From Prostheceraeus crozeri (taxonomy: Eukaryota; Platyhelminthes; Polycladida; Euryleptidae), in NCBI GenBank assembly GCA_907163375.1, contig CAJQUW010003190.1, positions 41,001 to 105,000 on the forward strand: 64,000 nt of DNA, in the 5' to 3' direction. Below are positions 1-12,613 of this stretch, in pieces. Positions within the stretch are counted from its first letter, which is position 1, and each line of letters opens with the position of its first letter. The translations under genes were made by a program, and so were the position numbers. The notes under the pieces were generated by a model. It did no database searches and had not been told where the DNA came from. It was given only the letters and a program-made list of their open reading frames with translations.

Positions 1-608
1 GTCTCGTTCCAGGGGGGTCAGAACTTTTTCTCTCCGATTGAGCTGGAAACAAGTTCCTAGACCTAAATTGGCCAAAACGTCCGAATTTGCCCTCCGTTTT
101 CCCATCCGAGCACTCCTTCATGTCGAAAAATGGACTTTCTCATCCCAAAACCTGCCTTTTCTAACTCTGACGTTTTCCTGCAATTTTCCTCTCTAAACCC
201 AGGAAAAGTGGTCCAAACTGAGCTTTCCACTGCATTTTTCTCACTCTTAACTTTCAAATGAGCTATTGCACGACTTTCTACGATCTCTAGAGCCAAAGTT
301 GAAAGTCTCGTTCCAGGGGGGTCAGAACTTTTTCTCTCCGATTGAGCTGGAAACAAGTTCCTAGACCTAAATTGGCCAAAAAGTCCGAATTTGCCCTCCG
401 TTTTCCCATCCGAGCACTCCTTCATGTCGAAAAATGGACTTTCTCATCCCAAAACCTGCCTTTTCTAACTCTGACGTTTTCCTGCAATTTTCCTCTCTAA
501 ACCCAGGAAAAGTGGTCCAAACTGAGCTTTCCACTGCATTTTTCTCACTCTTAACTTTCAAATGAGCTATTGCACGACTTTCTACGATCTCTAAAACCAA
601 AGTTGGAA
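1..608. repeat. 304-bp tandem repeat, two full units
   Basis: Two head-to-tail units, 1-304 and 305-608, are nearly identical over their whole length and each begins GTCTCGTTCCAGG. They differ by only a few substitutions. The array is cut by the window start, so more units may lie to the left. Open frames inside it on the minus strand repeat with the unit and look like no known protein, so I read this as satellite or minisatellite DNA. Confidence 0.95.
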
Positions 609-1010
609 GTCTCGTTCCAGGGGGGACGTCCTCAAAACTTTTTCTCTCCGATGTCGCTGGAAACATCCTTCCTAACCCAAAATTTCACTTAGACTCCGAA
701 TCTGGCCTCCGTTTTTCCATCCGAGGCCTCCTTCATACCGAAAGACGACTTTTCTCATCCCAAAACCACCAAAACCCGCCTTTTCCAACTCTGCCGTTTT
801 CAGAGATTCCACCCCTTGCCTCACCACTCCTGCCTTCCTTCCTCACCCAAAATTTCACGTAGATTCCGAATCTGAACTCCAATTTCCCATCCGAACCCTC
901 TTTCATGCCGAATTCCAGCCTTTCGCATCCCAAAAACCACCTTTTCTCACTCTATCCTTCCGAGATTTCACCCCTTGCCGCCTTCCTTCCTAGATTCCTA
1001 CCCTTGCTGG
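609..1010. repeat. decayed copies of the 304-bp unit
   Basis: A third unit starts at 609 with the same GTCTCGTTCCAGG head. It then diverges and is truncated near 825. A further degenerate half unit follows, with ACCCAAAATTTCAC and TCCGAATCTG recurring near 677 and 846. The array fades into C-rich sequence by about 1.1 kb. Confidence 0.8.
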
Positions 1011-1375
1011 AAAACTCCTTCATTCCTTTCAGAGGGGGGAGGGGGGTAGGGAACAGTTTCCTCCTCTCGGACCCATCCTTCCATCACATCCTTGGCCACC
1101 TCTCTTCCTTCCTTCCAGAGAGGGGGGGGCTGAGTCAGCATGATGACTCATCGTTGCACATTTTGTCATTGCGTCTGGGACGGGATTACTACTTATCTCG
1201 CTTTCTATGTATTACCATTCAACACTTTAGAGAATGGAGAAAGATCTATGGTGGTCAAATTTCAAATTTTGATATTGATACAACGGTCACAATTGCTTTT
1301 ACAAATTGAACATAAACGTGAACTGAAATCCAGCTTTTGTAAAAATAAAAAGCACACGATCAGTTTACCAGAGGC

Positions 1376-2483
1376 ATGGCTATTGGAATGATTCGTTGTG
1401 GTAGAAGTTGTGCGAGTGTTGCCGAAGAGCTGCAACTATCGAGAGTCGTTGTTTGGAGGTGGTGGTGTCGATGGAAAGCAGAAGATGTTAAAAAGAAGAA
1501 GGGATCTGGTCGACCAAGAAAGTCTGCAGGAAGGACAGACGCACGTCTAGTTTTAGCTGCAAAGAGGAATAGATTTGTGTCAGTCCCAAAGCTAGTCGTA
1601 TACTGGAAGAGTGCCTCAGATATAGACTGTAGCGTTCGAACTGCTTACCGAAGATTGCGAGAAGCTGGAATTCAATTGCAACGACCAGCTGTCCTAATTC
1701 CATTGAGTTTTGAGCACCGCAGAAGACGAGTTGCCTGGTGTGATGCCCATCGCTCATGGAATGACCATCACTGGCAGAAAGTCTTGTGGACCGATGAATC
1801 GAGATTCACTCTGCATTTCAGTGACGGTCGTGTCAGAGTGAATCGTCTTCCAGGTGAACGCTTTGCCCCATGCTGTATTAAAGAACACGACAGATATGGT
1901 GGTGGAAGTGTTATGCTGTGGGGTGGCATTTGGCATGGCGGACGAACGACAGCAGTCATCATCAAAGGCACGTTGACTGCATGGAGAGAGGTATCTCAAT
2001 GAAATTGTGCTTCCTGTTGTTGCCCCAGTGGTCAGGGTGGAGGATCTCGTCTTCCAAGACGACAACGCAAGACCACATCGCTCGGCTGTCATTGCCACTG
2101 TTAGGAGATTGAACATTCAAACCCTTGACTGGCCTGCACGCTCACCTGACTTGTCACCCATTGAACAAGTCTGGGACGAGCTTGGGCGGCGAGTGAGAGA
2201 CCGCTATTCACTTCCACCAGTGTCCCTGAAGATTCTCTCTGAAAGACTGACAGAGCAGTGGCTTCTCCTTGGAACATCCTTCATTCAGAAACTTTGTGAA
2301 TCCATGCCATGTCGGATTACTGAATGTATTGGAGCTAGAGGGGGCACACGCGCTATTAAAGTTGAATTGCTACATGCGTTGTTTTTCTGTGCTAGCGACT
2401 TGGTGGAGATTGTGACTAAATTATCAAGGTATCATACATACATGTATATATACCAGTCAAAAAGAAAGAAGTTAAAGAAGTAA
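1376..2483 (+). pseudogene. Tc1-like DD34E transposase, frameshifted
   Basis: This encodes a Tc1-family DDE transposase, which cuts and pastes its element at TA sites. The first frame (1376-2002) has an N-terminal helix-turn-helix region (about residues 1-50, with GRPRK near residues 46-49) and the first catalytic Asp in WTDESRF (D140). A second frame (from about 2007) carries the second Asp in QDDNARPH and the Glu in PIEQVWDEL, 33 residues apart, which gives DD34E. The frames break at a GAGAGAG run (1984-1990), which suggests replication slippage. The usual C-terminal region (SMPCRI...GG) ends near 2360. I found no matching 5' inverted repeat, so the element is probably truncated as well as frameshifted. 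Family assignment is secure; activity is very unlikely. Confidence 0.9.
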
Positions 2484-3703
2484 ATGTTTCGAAAATTTTG
2501 TCAATGAGTATATATAATATCTGTCAAAGGGAATAATTTCTTACTGCACACCAACTTAACGTTTTCAAGTGATATTGTACTATAAATGCTACTTCTGGAT
2601 ACTACTTATATATAATATTGACATCATATATTGAAAAAATGTGCAAAACCAAAATTGACCAATTTATACCACTTTTATACCATCAAAGAAAAGTCTATTG
2701 ATGCTCTTCGAAATTGCTTGTTGAAGCATTAAGACTTCAGTTCAATGACATTTCGTGAACAAAATGACAAGAGACTTGATATTACACAATGCTTCCATCT
2801 CTTGTTATTGATTTAGCATTCCGAAAATACATGTGCTACTCATAAACTACTAAAAAATCTGCGCATATCACCATCAATATGGTTTAGCAGTGATGAAAAC
2901 TGGAGAAGCAGAACTGAAGTGACTTCACGTCCTTCCATGAAGCAACTCAATTCGTCATGATAACCCCGAAATTATCATTTGATTCATCACTTGGTCTCAA
3001 AACTTTGAACAGTTTGAATTCAAAAGCTGTGATGAAGTAGGCCTACTTGCAATCTGAGTGTCAATCTGACCTTTACTTTTTAAAAATAGTGTGTATTATG
3101 TTGCTTTTGCATCAAGTAAAGTCATTGTATAAACTGGAGTAGGACTCTCTGTATGGATCTCGCGGGCAGGATTTTTGCAGACAGAGGCCTGGGTATGTAC
3201 AGTAATGGCTTAATCTGCGAATTTATCATATCCGGTCTGTCAGTGGATATGCAGGTAGGGATTCATGATATCTAATTTATGTAGGCTAAACTCATCATAC
3301 AATAGAATCTAGTCACTATCGAATTTAGTCACTATTTCTGAAGGTTAGACCTAGGCCCATGCTAGCTGGCAAGTTCCAAGCTTTGCATATCATCGATGTT
3401 TCAAGTGAGTGAACATTGACCCATTGTCACCTTCGTGTAGCGTGATGCTTCTAAAGCGTGTTAGACTACTCATCACGACAGAAGGATTTTGACTTCCTCT
3501 ACGGATTTTGATATTCTCTAGTTTGATTTGGTTTGATCTAAAAATATGTGTGTGGCGTGTAACGTTTGACGTCAACTTCTGCCAACTCATTGCGGGACAA
3601 TGCCGACAACGAATTTCCCAATAGTGCAGTTTGTATCATTTCGCGATGTCAGATGTGAGAACATCCTGCAGTTCCAGCTTCCACGTTTCTTTGAAAAACC
3701 CCA
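2484..3703. other. AT-rich non-coding stretch
   Basis: No coding frame with recognisable content on either strand. A GTAGGCCTAC-type palindrome lies near 3040. The first 40 bases (…TTTTGTCAATGAGTATA, to about 2515) may be the decayed right end of the preceding Tc1 element. Confidence 0.5.
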
Positions 3704-4128
3704 ATGTTAGCTAGAAACGACAACACTGATATCGCATATTTTGTCACATTTGTTGTTCCAATTATGTACCTTGTTCCGATTTACTGGAAAACATACTCTG
3801 TAGCGCCAGTACCAAAGAATTCCAATTCATTCGTTGAAGACCTCAGACCGATCAGTGTACTGCCAACACCAGCTAAAATACTGGAATATTTGTGCTGGAT
3901 TCCGTAATGACTCATCTGTTAAGTAATTTCATTGGTCAGCAGTTCGATTTCGTCCAAGTTCCTCAACACTGTGCATTGCTTGCCATCCAAGATGCCATCA
4001 CAAAAGTACGTGGATTACGAAGAAGCAAAAAGTGCATTTATGATCTCCTACGTACTTTTTTTGGTGCTGATTACTACCAAACCGATGAAATGCTTACTAC
4101 CAATGCCTTATTGCTTTTCATTTGGTAG
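3704..4128 (+). pseudogene. LINE reverse transcriptase fragment (fingers)
   Basis: The frame at 3704 contains APVPKN...DLRPISVLP...KILE, the diagnostic N-terminal stretch of non-LTR reverse transcriptases. A shifted frame from 3892 continues with QQFDFVQVPQHCALLAIQDAIT, matching the next conserved RT segment. At least one frameshift separates them, and the catalytic palm is missing here. Palm-like sequence on the same strand appears about 2.1 kb further on (6222-6893). The two may be halves of one element split by later sequence, or two separate fragments; the overlap of motifs is too weak to decide. Confidence 0.75.
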
Positions 4129-6221
4129 CGTTTGCATCTGCTTTTCTACTAATAGAAGAATTGAAATCAATGCCATCGATAATTGTTTATCCGATTGACA
4201 TCTGAATTCTTCAGGATCGATTTCAATTTATTCTCCTTTCAAGTTTTACTTTGTTGTATCATGCCATGTAGTTGATAATGCGGATGTGTTACGGCTCTGT
4301 GGTGGATTCCTCTCTACCCGAGAAAAAATGTGAATGATTACTTTTGAAATTGTCTTAAAATACATTGCCTTTCGCAATTTTCAATGCTTTGTCATGATTT
4401 ACGTGGTGATTTTCGAAATTTGCATTGGAATGATCTATGGTATACTTCAAATTTAGCCTTTATTTTCTGGCAATGTTTTTAAGTTATTTTCATGACAATT
4501 CAACAGCGGTGCAGCCAACGACTTTTAAAGTTTAAAGTTCTTCAGGCTACAAATTCGTTCATATTTTTGAAACCACGTCTCTGTCACGTCTTTAGTGATG
4601 TACATGAACGAAGAATGCATTATTTGAGGTACTTTTTGTAGGTTATAGACACCTTCATTCTATGAATTATATGTCATTCCATAAGTGTGAATAAAAGTCT
4701 CAAAAACTTTGTTTCCTAGCCGCATAGGCCCTATATCGTAGGCGGATAAGCATTCAATTTGAAAAGGTTACAAAGGGAAATTGTGCAATAAATTCATCAA
4801 TATATGAGTGGTTACTCAATTGCAGCCTTTTAAGCTGTACCGTGAATGATGAAAACTTGATTGTTTTAAAGATATCACTCAAATTATATTTGTAGGACTG
4901 CAGAATTATAAGCTCATTTTTCTGCGGTTAATCAAAGCTGTCACCTATTTGACAGATTAACTCCCATGTATGGCAAGCATTTTAGGGGAAATTTGTGATT
5001 TCTTTCATAATTTCATTGAAAAAAGCATTGCTACTTTTTGAAATTTGATGTTTGTCATTCACAAGTATAATGGAGTTAGCACAGCAAACCGAAATTATAA
5101 CTTTTATTTAATTGAAATCAACTGATATTGAAATATTGATAAACACATTACAAAAATTTACAGAAGTATTAGCAATAATTTGAAGCTGGCTGTCTATTTT
5201 TGTCCATTCAAGGAATCATAATATCTTTGCATTATGAAAAGATGTCGGGAAGTTCATACTCAGCCAATTTTCATCAAAAATCATACCTGTCTTGAAACTC
5301 TCAAAGGTCACGCTCAATTGTTCAACATCAGGTTTCTCGTGGCATTATGTCCATAAAAAGTGAATTACAACTCCAACGCGAATTTTGTAATTTAAGAAAT
5401 ATGGTGATTCGAGGCACTTTGTCAATATACAGCCCTCTTACGTTGCATGGCATTCATTACTGCGTTATAAGTAGTAAGATATTGACATTTGAGAGTCAAA
5501 CTTGCAATGTTTAATTCGATTACATTACACGTCTAAAGATTTTAAAAATTATCGATAAGTTGAAAACTATGAACCATGCGCATTACGCAAATTTCAAAGT
5601 AAGCTAAAAATCAATACCGAATGATATACATTTTAATTTATAGAATAACAAATGCAATTATGTTTGAGATATATAAATGAATGTGTTTGCTGTGAAGTTA
5701 TTGTTCAATCCAGAAGAATTTAATCATTCCAGTACATGGAATTGAGCAATTTCGGAGGTGGGTAGAACGAAATGTTGAGGTCTAAATTCAATGCCACACG
5801 AATCGCCATTCTTTCGCCATTCTTGTTTAATTAAATACAATAAAATGCACGACTGCTGCTTAAAGATATGCAGCATATCAACCACTGTTCATTTACAAGC
5901 AGTATAAGTAGTCAATGTAAGCTAAATATGAGAAGTTCCATTTAGACCATGGCTACCAGATGATCTGATAATTTCTGCGAAATGAAGCCAAAAGAAATTA
6001 GATAGTAATCAATAAAATTTAAGGTAATTTGGTAGTCGCATTAAGGTTTGAAAGCAAATTACCTACCAGACTGTCGGATTTCACCCAGGCGGCCACTACC
6101 AGATGAACACGGTCTGGTAGCCAATAATGCCAAACCGGCTTCATTTGGGAAAAATGTTAATTTTTTTGGATGAGTTGGCTTTGCAGCGAAATTTGTGTCA
6201 TTTGGTAGCTGACGGTTTGAA
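4129..6221. other. AT-rich filler between RT halves
   Basis: About 2.1 kb with no recognisable gene. Near its right end, CTACCAGA and its complement recur (5951, 6063, 6097, 6111), including a perfect 8-bp hairpin at 6097-6119. I did not find terminal inverted repeats that would define it as one transposon. Confidence 0.45.
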
Positions 6222-6893
6222 GTATACAATTATGCAGCCTTCGATAAAATACCACATGATATTACCAATTATTCAAGGAGTAATTAACTATTCATTCGAG
6301 GACGGATTAATTAAGTAGTTTTTTTTCTCTATTTAAATTCAAGACTGCAATTGATCCGCTTAGGAACTTAATCGACATCGCCAGTATCTGTCATTTCTGG
6401 AGTGCCCCCAGGGTTCTGTATTAGGGCCGAATCTCTTCTCTGTGGCAACTGATTCCTTCACAAGTGACCCGAAAACTGCACTGTTTCACGATATGCAGAT
6501 GACACTACATTATGCTTTCATATACGTGGTGACTTTGCTATAGTCAAAATAACACTTTGTATCACCATAGCCGTATGCTATGTTGGTCACGTACCGAAGA
6601 CTACCTCTAAATGAAAGTACATGTAGAAGTAAATCGATCACCTTTAATGAGAAAAATGCCAACAACATCAAATAATTTAAGGCGTCATCCTTGGAGCTAC
6701 TTCCAATGAGAAGTGGACTTGGACTAATCATACTGACAATCTTATCTGTGTGGCAGCTCGTCGTTTTTAAAATACTATCGTTAATGTTCGTCCATTCGTC
6801 AATGTGATCATTCATCGAATATTGTAGACCTCTACTACTAGCCATTCTGAGTACGATTCTATTCGAACTGAACGATTTTAAAATCGTGTACAC
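6222..6893 (+). pseudogene. LINE reverse transcriptase fragment (palm and thumb)
   Basis: Successive frames give AAFDKIPHDI (RT motif A) at about 6237, SVISGVPP...GSVLGPNLF (motif B) at about 6389-6440, a decayed catalytic box region, EKWTWTNHTDNLICVAARRF near 6710, and FIEYCRPLL near 6815. This is the ordered C-terminal half of a CR1/jockey-type LINE RT on the plus strand, broken by frameshifts and stops. The YADD box is not intact. The minus-strand frame over 6510-6893 is a shadow. Confidence 0.75.
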
Positions 6894-8924
6894 AGACTAA
6901 TGTGTGGCAAGCACTGCAAAACAGCATGTCTCCGCCGTAAAACACTATCTATGAAATTCCTCGGCAATGTCATGTCAGAAACTCAAATCCTACATAAGCC
7001 TTTGCCACCAAATTCTCCTACTGGTCGGTTTCTAATACCCTCTCGACTGTCCAAAAGACGTGAATCTTCCTTCATTCTACAAATGTGCTCCATATACAAC
7101 TGCCTATATCAACGGTCTGACGTAGCAGTTTCGTGCTTTGGTAAATGATTTTCTTGAGTTTCTATTACTTGACTTTTGAACATTGTCTTAAATGTATATG
7201 TTATACTTGTGTACTAGGCGATTTTCATTATTTCAAATATCTGTCTATTTTATAAGCCAAGGATATGCATACTGGATATGAGCGTATATGAGCGACATTT
7301 GCATGCTAGCGTGATGTGTGATACTTGAAATACACAGAAGGTTGTGCCTAACGAAATCTTTGAAGGAATATATACCACTTTGAATTGGTTTTCGAATTTC
7401 GATGACGAATTCTATTAGTGAAATATGAATTAATTATACAATGCGGAGTTAATCAAGCAACGCGCACAGCTGTTGAATTTTTAGTTTGAGATAGTTTATT
7501 AGTTTGTCTCTTTTGAGAACTTTAAATGGCTTGTCGACGTGCCTGCATTAATAATATTCTCAACCATTCTGGTTCGCAAAGAATTGAGTGAATTAAGTGA
7601 AGTGATTTCTTCACTGAATATGCAAGACCTTCTGTTTATGTGAAACGATAGTTTATCATATTTTGATGAAATATTTAGCCATTATGCACACTAAAACTTT
7701 TCACCCACTGTTGCACTTTTCTACTGATGTTTCAAAACTTGAACGCGTGAAGTAGCGCTTCGTGACTTCATTCAAATAGTATTGAAGCATTATAGAATTG
7801 ATCTACAATGAAGAGGACCGGGCCATGTTGCTACAATTTCTAGCTTCAAATTAGCTGCCACAGAACAAGGATTTGTATTTTCTGGTATCTATCGCCTCAT
7901 GTAGCCTATGTTTTTCTGATTATCTCAATATATTTGATGTGCGAAATTAAGCAGACTGTATTAATGTATTCGTCAGAGCCTCAAAATTCAAAAATTATGA
8001 CAACTAGCCCAGTCTCCCCATAGGCCTAATATGTAGGCCTTATCCTACATGTATTTCTATTTTAATTGCTGAAGTTGTGCAATGCATCCTTGTTTGGACA
8101 GTGACCTGCTATGTAATCTTGTTATTAAGATGCAAGACAACCGATCTTCTGCCACACATTCCCATCATGTTGGAGTTCATCCAACTATATTTTATTCCTG
8201 ATTTTATCGGGGAGGCTCATTTGATCATTTCATCATCTCTCCTGATGATAACGTCAGCGCCCATCTCCATTGTGCATGCACGTGTATATGTGCGTGTATT
8301 TAATATCATATCTTTGCAATATTTTTATGCACGAGTATGTATACAATGATATTCATTTTATAATATTTTTATAGAATGCATAATTAAGATTGATAATGTG
8401 TCTGCATTTACGTAGTGGTAAAATGTATAGCATTTGTAATATCATATATTCATATATGTTTAAGCTCCGTCACTGCTCTATTGTACGTTGCGTCATTACC
8501 AGTTTTTCTTTTCTTCTATTTCTTCGTCTAATCTAAGCAAAGAAGGAATACACATCTCGTCGTTTCCTCTCATTCATTTAGAAACGCTTTTGTAGTCATG
8601 TAGCTTCGGAAGTTTCAAAAGGCTTTCAATCCGTTGTAGACTATTTTGACTCCCCTTTTCTGTCTGTCGTGAATTGAGATTGTTTCTTCAAGATAAAAAA
8701 GCACTCCAACATAGAGTTTTTTCTTCGCCGTCTGCCTAAAAGTTCGACTGTGGTCGTTTCTCTTTAATTCGGTCTCTGCCATGTCTATTTTCAATAATGA
8801 TTTCCTGTGTTCGGATGGCGTCCTCTGAATGTGTCTGGCGTTTTGTCAATCAAATTGATTGCGCCTGAAGATCTCAGACCCGTTGCTTTCCCTCATTCAG
8901 TCAATGCATCATCAGGGTTATCAA
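6894..8924. other. no recognisable gene
   Basis: Plain AT-rich sequence. An 82-codon frame at 6900-7148 follows the RT remnant but resembles nothing I know. A TAGGCCTAATATGTAGGCCT cluster lies near 8021. Confidence 0.4.
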
Positions 8925-9475
8925 AAATTGATTGAATTTCAATCAATTTTCACCAATTAATTGATTGCTCAGCCATTCCAATTTCAATTAGTTGATGGAG
9001 CACAAATCCAATTATCAACTAATGGATTACATCAGCTTCCTAAGTCAATTGATTAATTGAATCAAACTTCAATAGTAATAAATGCTGATTGTTCATAGAG
9101 AGTTTTATGTTTAATGAGATTGTTCCGAATGAACTTAAAATCAGGTCTACATCATTCGAAAACCAATTTATTTATTCATTTATTTTTTGCTGACTTTAAA
9201 GCCCGCTGAAACTACTGTTCTAGGACACATCTGATGTAGCAGTCGAGCATGGAGATGCTCAAAATGAGACTTTCATGGTCTCGAAATTTTGTAATTTACG
9301 TTGCATTGCTTCAACGGACGCCTTTATTATCTACTTTTAGCCTTCCATTGAAACAATGATTTTCCGATAATTGATGGAATATCAATTGATAATTGATTGC
9401 TAATTAATTCAATTTCAATTAATTGATGGTATAGAATGTCAATTCACCAATTTCAATTGACAGATTGAAACTTAA
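8925..9475. repeat. degenerate AATTGATT-type repeats
   Basis: Two clusters (8925-9062 and 9360-9475) are built from overlapping variants of CAATTGATTAATTGA in both orientations, separated by ordinary sequence. The self-complementary words would form many alternative hairpins. The arrangement could be the ends of a decayed foldback element or a short-period satellite; I could not define borders. Confidence 0.6.
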
Positions 9476-9968
9476 GTGTTGGAACTCCATTTGCGGCTTA
9501 TGGCTTACGGCTATTGGCTTATCGTGTGTGCCTCCGGCCTGATTGCAATCGATGTTTGATTATCCCTGTGTTTTATTGAAGAGAAAAGAGAGAAAGAGAG
9601 AAAATCGTTTGTATTTCATAATTGAAAATCATACAATCAAGTTATTGCACAGCTAAGTCGTTTGAGTTTAAGCGTTTAGTAAATTAAACTTTCATGTGAC
9701 ACGGATAACTAGTAAAAGTCAAAATACGTAATTTCGAAATGTTTAAATGACAAGAAAATTACATACATAATAATACCGGAAAAAAAGAAAATGCAAAAAG
9801 TTTACAAGCTTCATGTGTGCATGAAGACAATAAATTCGACTATTCAATTTTCTTCCTCTATAACAGCCCTTAAAAACCATTAGCAATGGCACAAGCCCAA
9901 GGGAAAAAAGCACATGCTCTCCTATTCGTTATACAAACGAATAGCCTCAATTGTCCACTCCTAGGAAG
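9476..9968. other. non-coding with short GGCTTA iteration
   Basis: A local run of GGCTTA/GGCTATT units sits at about 9493-9522, and a short GA-rich stretch near 9580-9600. Otherwise this is AT-rich sequence without a gene. It would be the 3' flank of the minus-strand LINE that follows. Confidence 0.4.
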
Positions 9969-10946
9969 TCACACTGGAGCCATTTCATGCAGTGGATGAG
10001 ATGGATTACTTTCACATACATTAAAAAATTTGACAGCTTGCTCCCCAAAGAGCGACGTAATAGAACGGAATGACCCACAATTACAATCGGTCCCACATAT
10101 CAACCGATGAGCACGTTTTTGAAAGTGCTCTAATTTACACAAAAATATTTTTGGCAGGTTACCATAGGTGGGAGAGCCGTGAAGAAATATTGCAGTTATA
10201 ATGGCATTATATACAGTTATCACTTCTCTTTTTGACAAGACATTCTTCAGACATCTAATAACATATAACCGTTGTGAAGCACGTTTTAGCAAATCGCTTA
10301 TTTGGTTACTCCATGACAAATTTTCAGAAAAAGTAAATCCAAGTACACGGAATGCAGAAGCTCTGCGAAAACTATGCAAAAGTGCATTATTCATCACTTG
10401 GTGCTTGGATCTTTGAATAACCTGTTCTTGACATTTCGCATAATTGAGAATAAGTCCAGCATTCGAAAACTTTTCTGTAATTGTAGCTGACGAAATCTGT
10501 TGCGAAAAGCTAACAATTATTTTAATGATAGTCAAATCATCAGCATACTTTACTGAGCGAATAAAGTCTGTATAAAAATTTGTGGTGGACATGAAGGAAG
10601 AGAACAAGAAAGGACCAGGAACTGTTCTGTGTGGTACACCTGAACTAGCATGTACTAAAGACCCGAGAGTTCCATGAATTCTGACTCTTAAGCATCTTCC
10701 AGTCAAATAGGATTCACGCCATCTCAAAAGCCATGATTAAACCCATTGACATTCAAAAAAGTTCAAAAAGCGTTGAAAATGTAGGTGATCAAATGCCTTT
10801 GAAATGTCCAGGCCAATTACACGTACTGCCACAATATTCATTTCATCCATAAAAGCAGTCACATGATCATGAATTTCCCCTGAAGCACTTGACGTAGAAC
10901 CGAATGGCCTGCAAGCATGCTGATTTCTACCATACAAAGAGAATAC
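9969..10946 (-). pseudogene. LINE reverse transcriptase, 3' half
   Basis: Frame 10727-9969 holds RT palm motifs: SSGVPHRTVPGPFLF (motif B), YADD at residues 61-64 (catalytic box intact), VLGFTFSENLSWSNQI, and a C-terminal thumb region. The upstream frame (10937-10737) has NQHACRPFGSTSSA and VIGLDISKAFD (motif A). Frames are broken between the two. On the minus strand this continues the coding sequence of 13621-12614, from which it is separated by a 1651-bp insertion. The family is a jockey/CR1-like LINE with an AP endonuclease. Confidence 0.88.
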
Positions 10947-11163
10947 ACAGTGGACACAGATTTAGGAGAGGAACAGATGAACTGCTTTCCGCAATTCACG
11001 CTGACGGCGTTGAAGCCCGCCGATCGGTGTTTACTTTGATGACAATTTGCGATAGACAGGCAAGAAATGTGTTGACCAGATGGGATCAGAGGCGTCGCGA
11101 CCGGGGGGGGGTGTGGGGGACCGTAACACCCTCCCAATATGAAATTATTAAAAGATTCAGGTA

Positions 11164-11185
11164 AACCGCCGGTTTGCCGGCGGTT
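11164..11185. repeat. GC-rich perfect hairpin
   Basis: AACCGCCGG, a 4-base loop and CCGGCGGTT form a perfect 9-bp stem inside the hAT-like element, just after a run of nine Gs (11103-11111). It is unusually GC-rich for this neighbourhood. Confidence 0.8.
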
Positions 11186-12116
11186 CAGCTCCAATATTCA
11201 CTGACGTTGTTCTTAGCCACAAAAACACGTCTTGTCACAAAAACACATCGTAATGTCGGGAAATTCTCACCCTTTCTAGACACCAGAAAGTATATGGTTA
11301 GTTGTTGTTGATGATATTGATTTGTCACGCGAAAGCGGTCAAACATAGCGCGCTGAAAACGACCCTACCCGGGATGACTGTATATGCGAGCAGGAGGAAC
11401 AGTCGCCTCGCATTTTCTTTAAAATTGGAGCATAAGGCGATGTGAGTTAGCTCTGCCAAATTTAAAATATCTAAGTGCAATTGAAATGTAATTCCAGTAC
11501 CCTATCTATAATGTGGCCACTGGCCAGTGAATATTGGCACTGAATCCCCTAACGCTGAAACGCCTGCAACTCACTCTGCCTAGGTGTGTAGTGTATATTT
11601 AACCGTTGATTCATATAAGTTCTGGGTATTGCGTTGTCCCTTGAGGAGATGACGTCATCGTTAAGGTGGATTTCATCGAACCTTCCTCATACCGCGTCAG
11701 TCACACGCGCACTGCGGAAAGCGCACCGTATGAATAAGGCACACCGTCTTCTTTGTGCGTAGAAGTTTATTGTTAACAGCGTGTTAACTTTCTCGATGCA
11801 AACACCATCGAAAATTTCCTTAACAGTCGAGACTACGTGATCCAATTGCGCACAAATTAACTTAGCGTCATCGGCAAATAGACTTACGAAAGTTATCTAG
11901 AAAATGGTCAATACTCAAGAATCGAAGAGAAAAAATTGAGTGAATTCTTACAATTTCAATAGTGAACTTTGTATTACATAGTTGAAAAAAATTAATTGTC
12001 GTTTTTATTCAGTCTCAATATGAATAATATTCGTATGAACCACCAATTAAATTATTTTTCATTTATAGGCGTCATTTCCGACCGATTAGATGACTAGGTA
12101 CCTCTTCTGTAGGATA

Positions 12117-12150
12117 TACAGTCGTCACCAAAAGTCTGAGACCACCCTGT
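12117..12150 (+). repeat. solo Tc1-type terminal repeat
   Basis: TACAGTCGTCACCAAAAGTC followed by TGAGACCACC resembles the outer end of Tc1-like inverted repeats, starting at a TA. I found no partner end, so it is probably a remnant Tc1 insertion nested inside the hAT-like element. Confidence 0.45.
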
Positions 12151-12613
12151 CTCAAATCTAGATACTCAACTTTATTATAAAACTTTATCCTTATTTAAGA
12201 TTCCATGAATTATAGTTCATGTTAGAAAACCAGTATACACATAGAATGTAACACAATGACCTATATTTAAAATATATTCACATGAAAACACAGAAAGATC
12301 AGTATTTTGTAGAATGTCCATTGAATGACTTAATCTAAAAGAGGCTCAATATCTTGGGTACTTTATTTACTAATTAATAGGTGTGACACAATTCATTGAG
12401 CCTGCTTACTTTGTTGACAAGTAAATCATTTGACAAAATGACAATGAAAGCTATTCAAGTATGTTTATCCTGCAGCAGTCATCGCTGTAATCATATCGCG
12501 ACTTGTTTCTTGCCCGTCTATCGCAAACCAGTGTCTCTCTCGTCCTGTGTTTACCGGCTTCAAGCAGGTGTGTAAATAATTCATCTGTTCCTCTCTAAAT
12601 CTGTGACAGTGGA

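Larger units (their letters stand above)
10955..12605. mobile_element. hAT-like non-autonomous element with 8-bp TSD
   Basis: The ends are inverted: CACAGATTTAGGAGAGGAAC on the left pairs with the complement of the right end (CACAGATTTAGAGAGGAAC). Similarity continues imperfectly for about 125 bp (left to about 11078, right from about 12490). Directly outside lies ACAGTGGA at 10947-10954 and again at 12606-12613, a perfect 8-bp target duplication. It lies inside the RT of a minus-strand LINE. An 8-bp duplication fits hAT, P or Merlin superfamilies; the CA...TG ends favour hAT. No transposase frame is visible, so it is non-autonomous. Confidence 0.9.

Noticed and set aside
63-933. Minus-strand reading frames of 66-120 codons
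   Set aside because: They lie in the 304-bp tandem repeat, repeat with it, and match no family.
2226-2260. CTGAAGA...GAAAGAC resembling a hammerhead core
   Set aside because: It lies inside transposase coding sequence, has no pairing stem II or stem III, and lacks the cleavage triplet.
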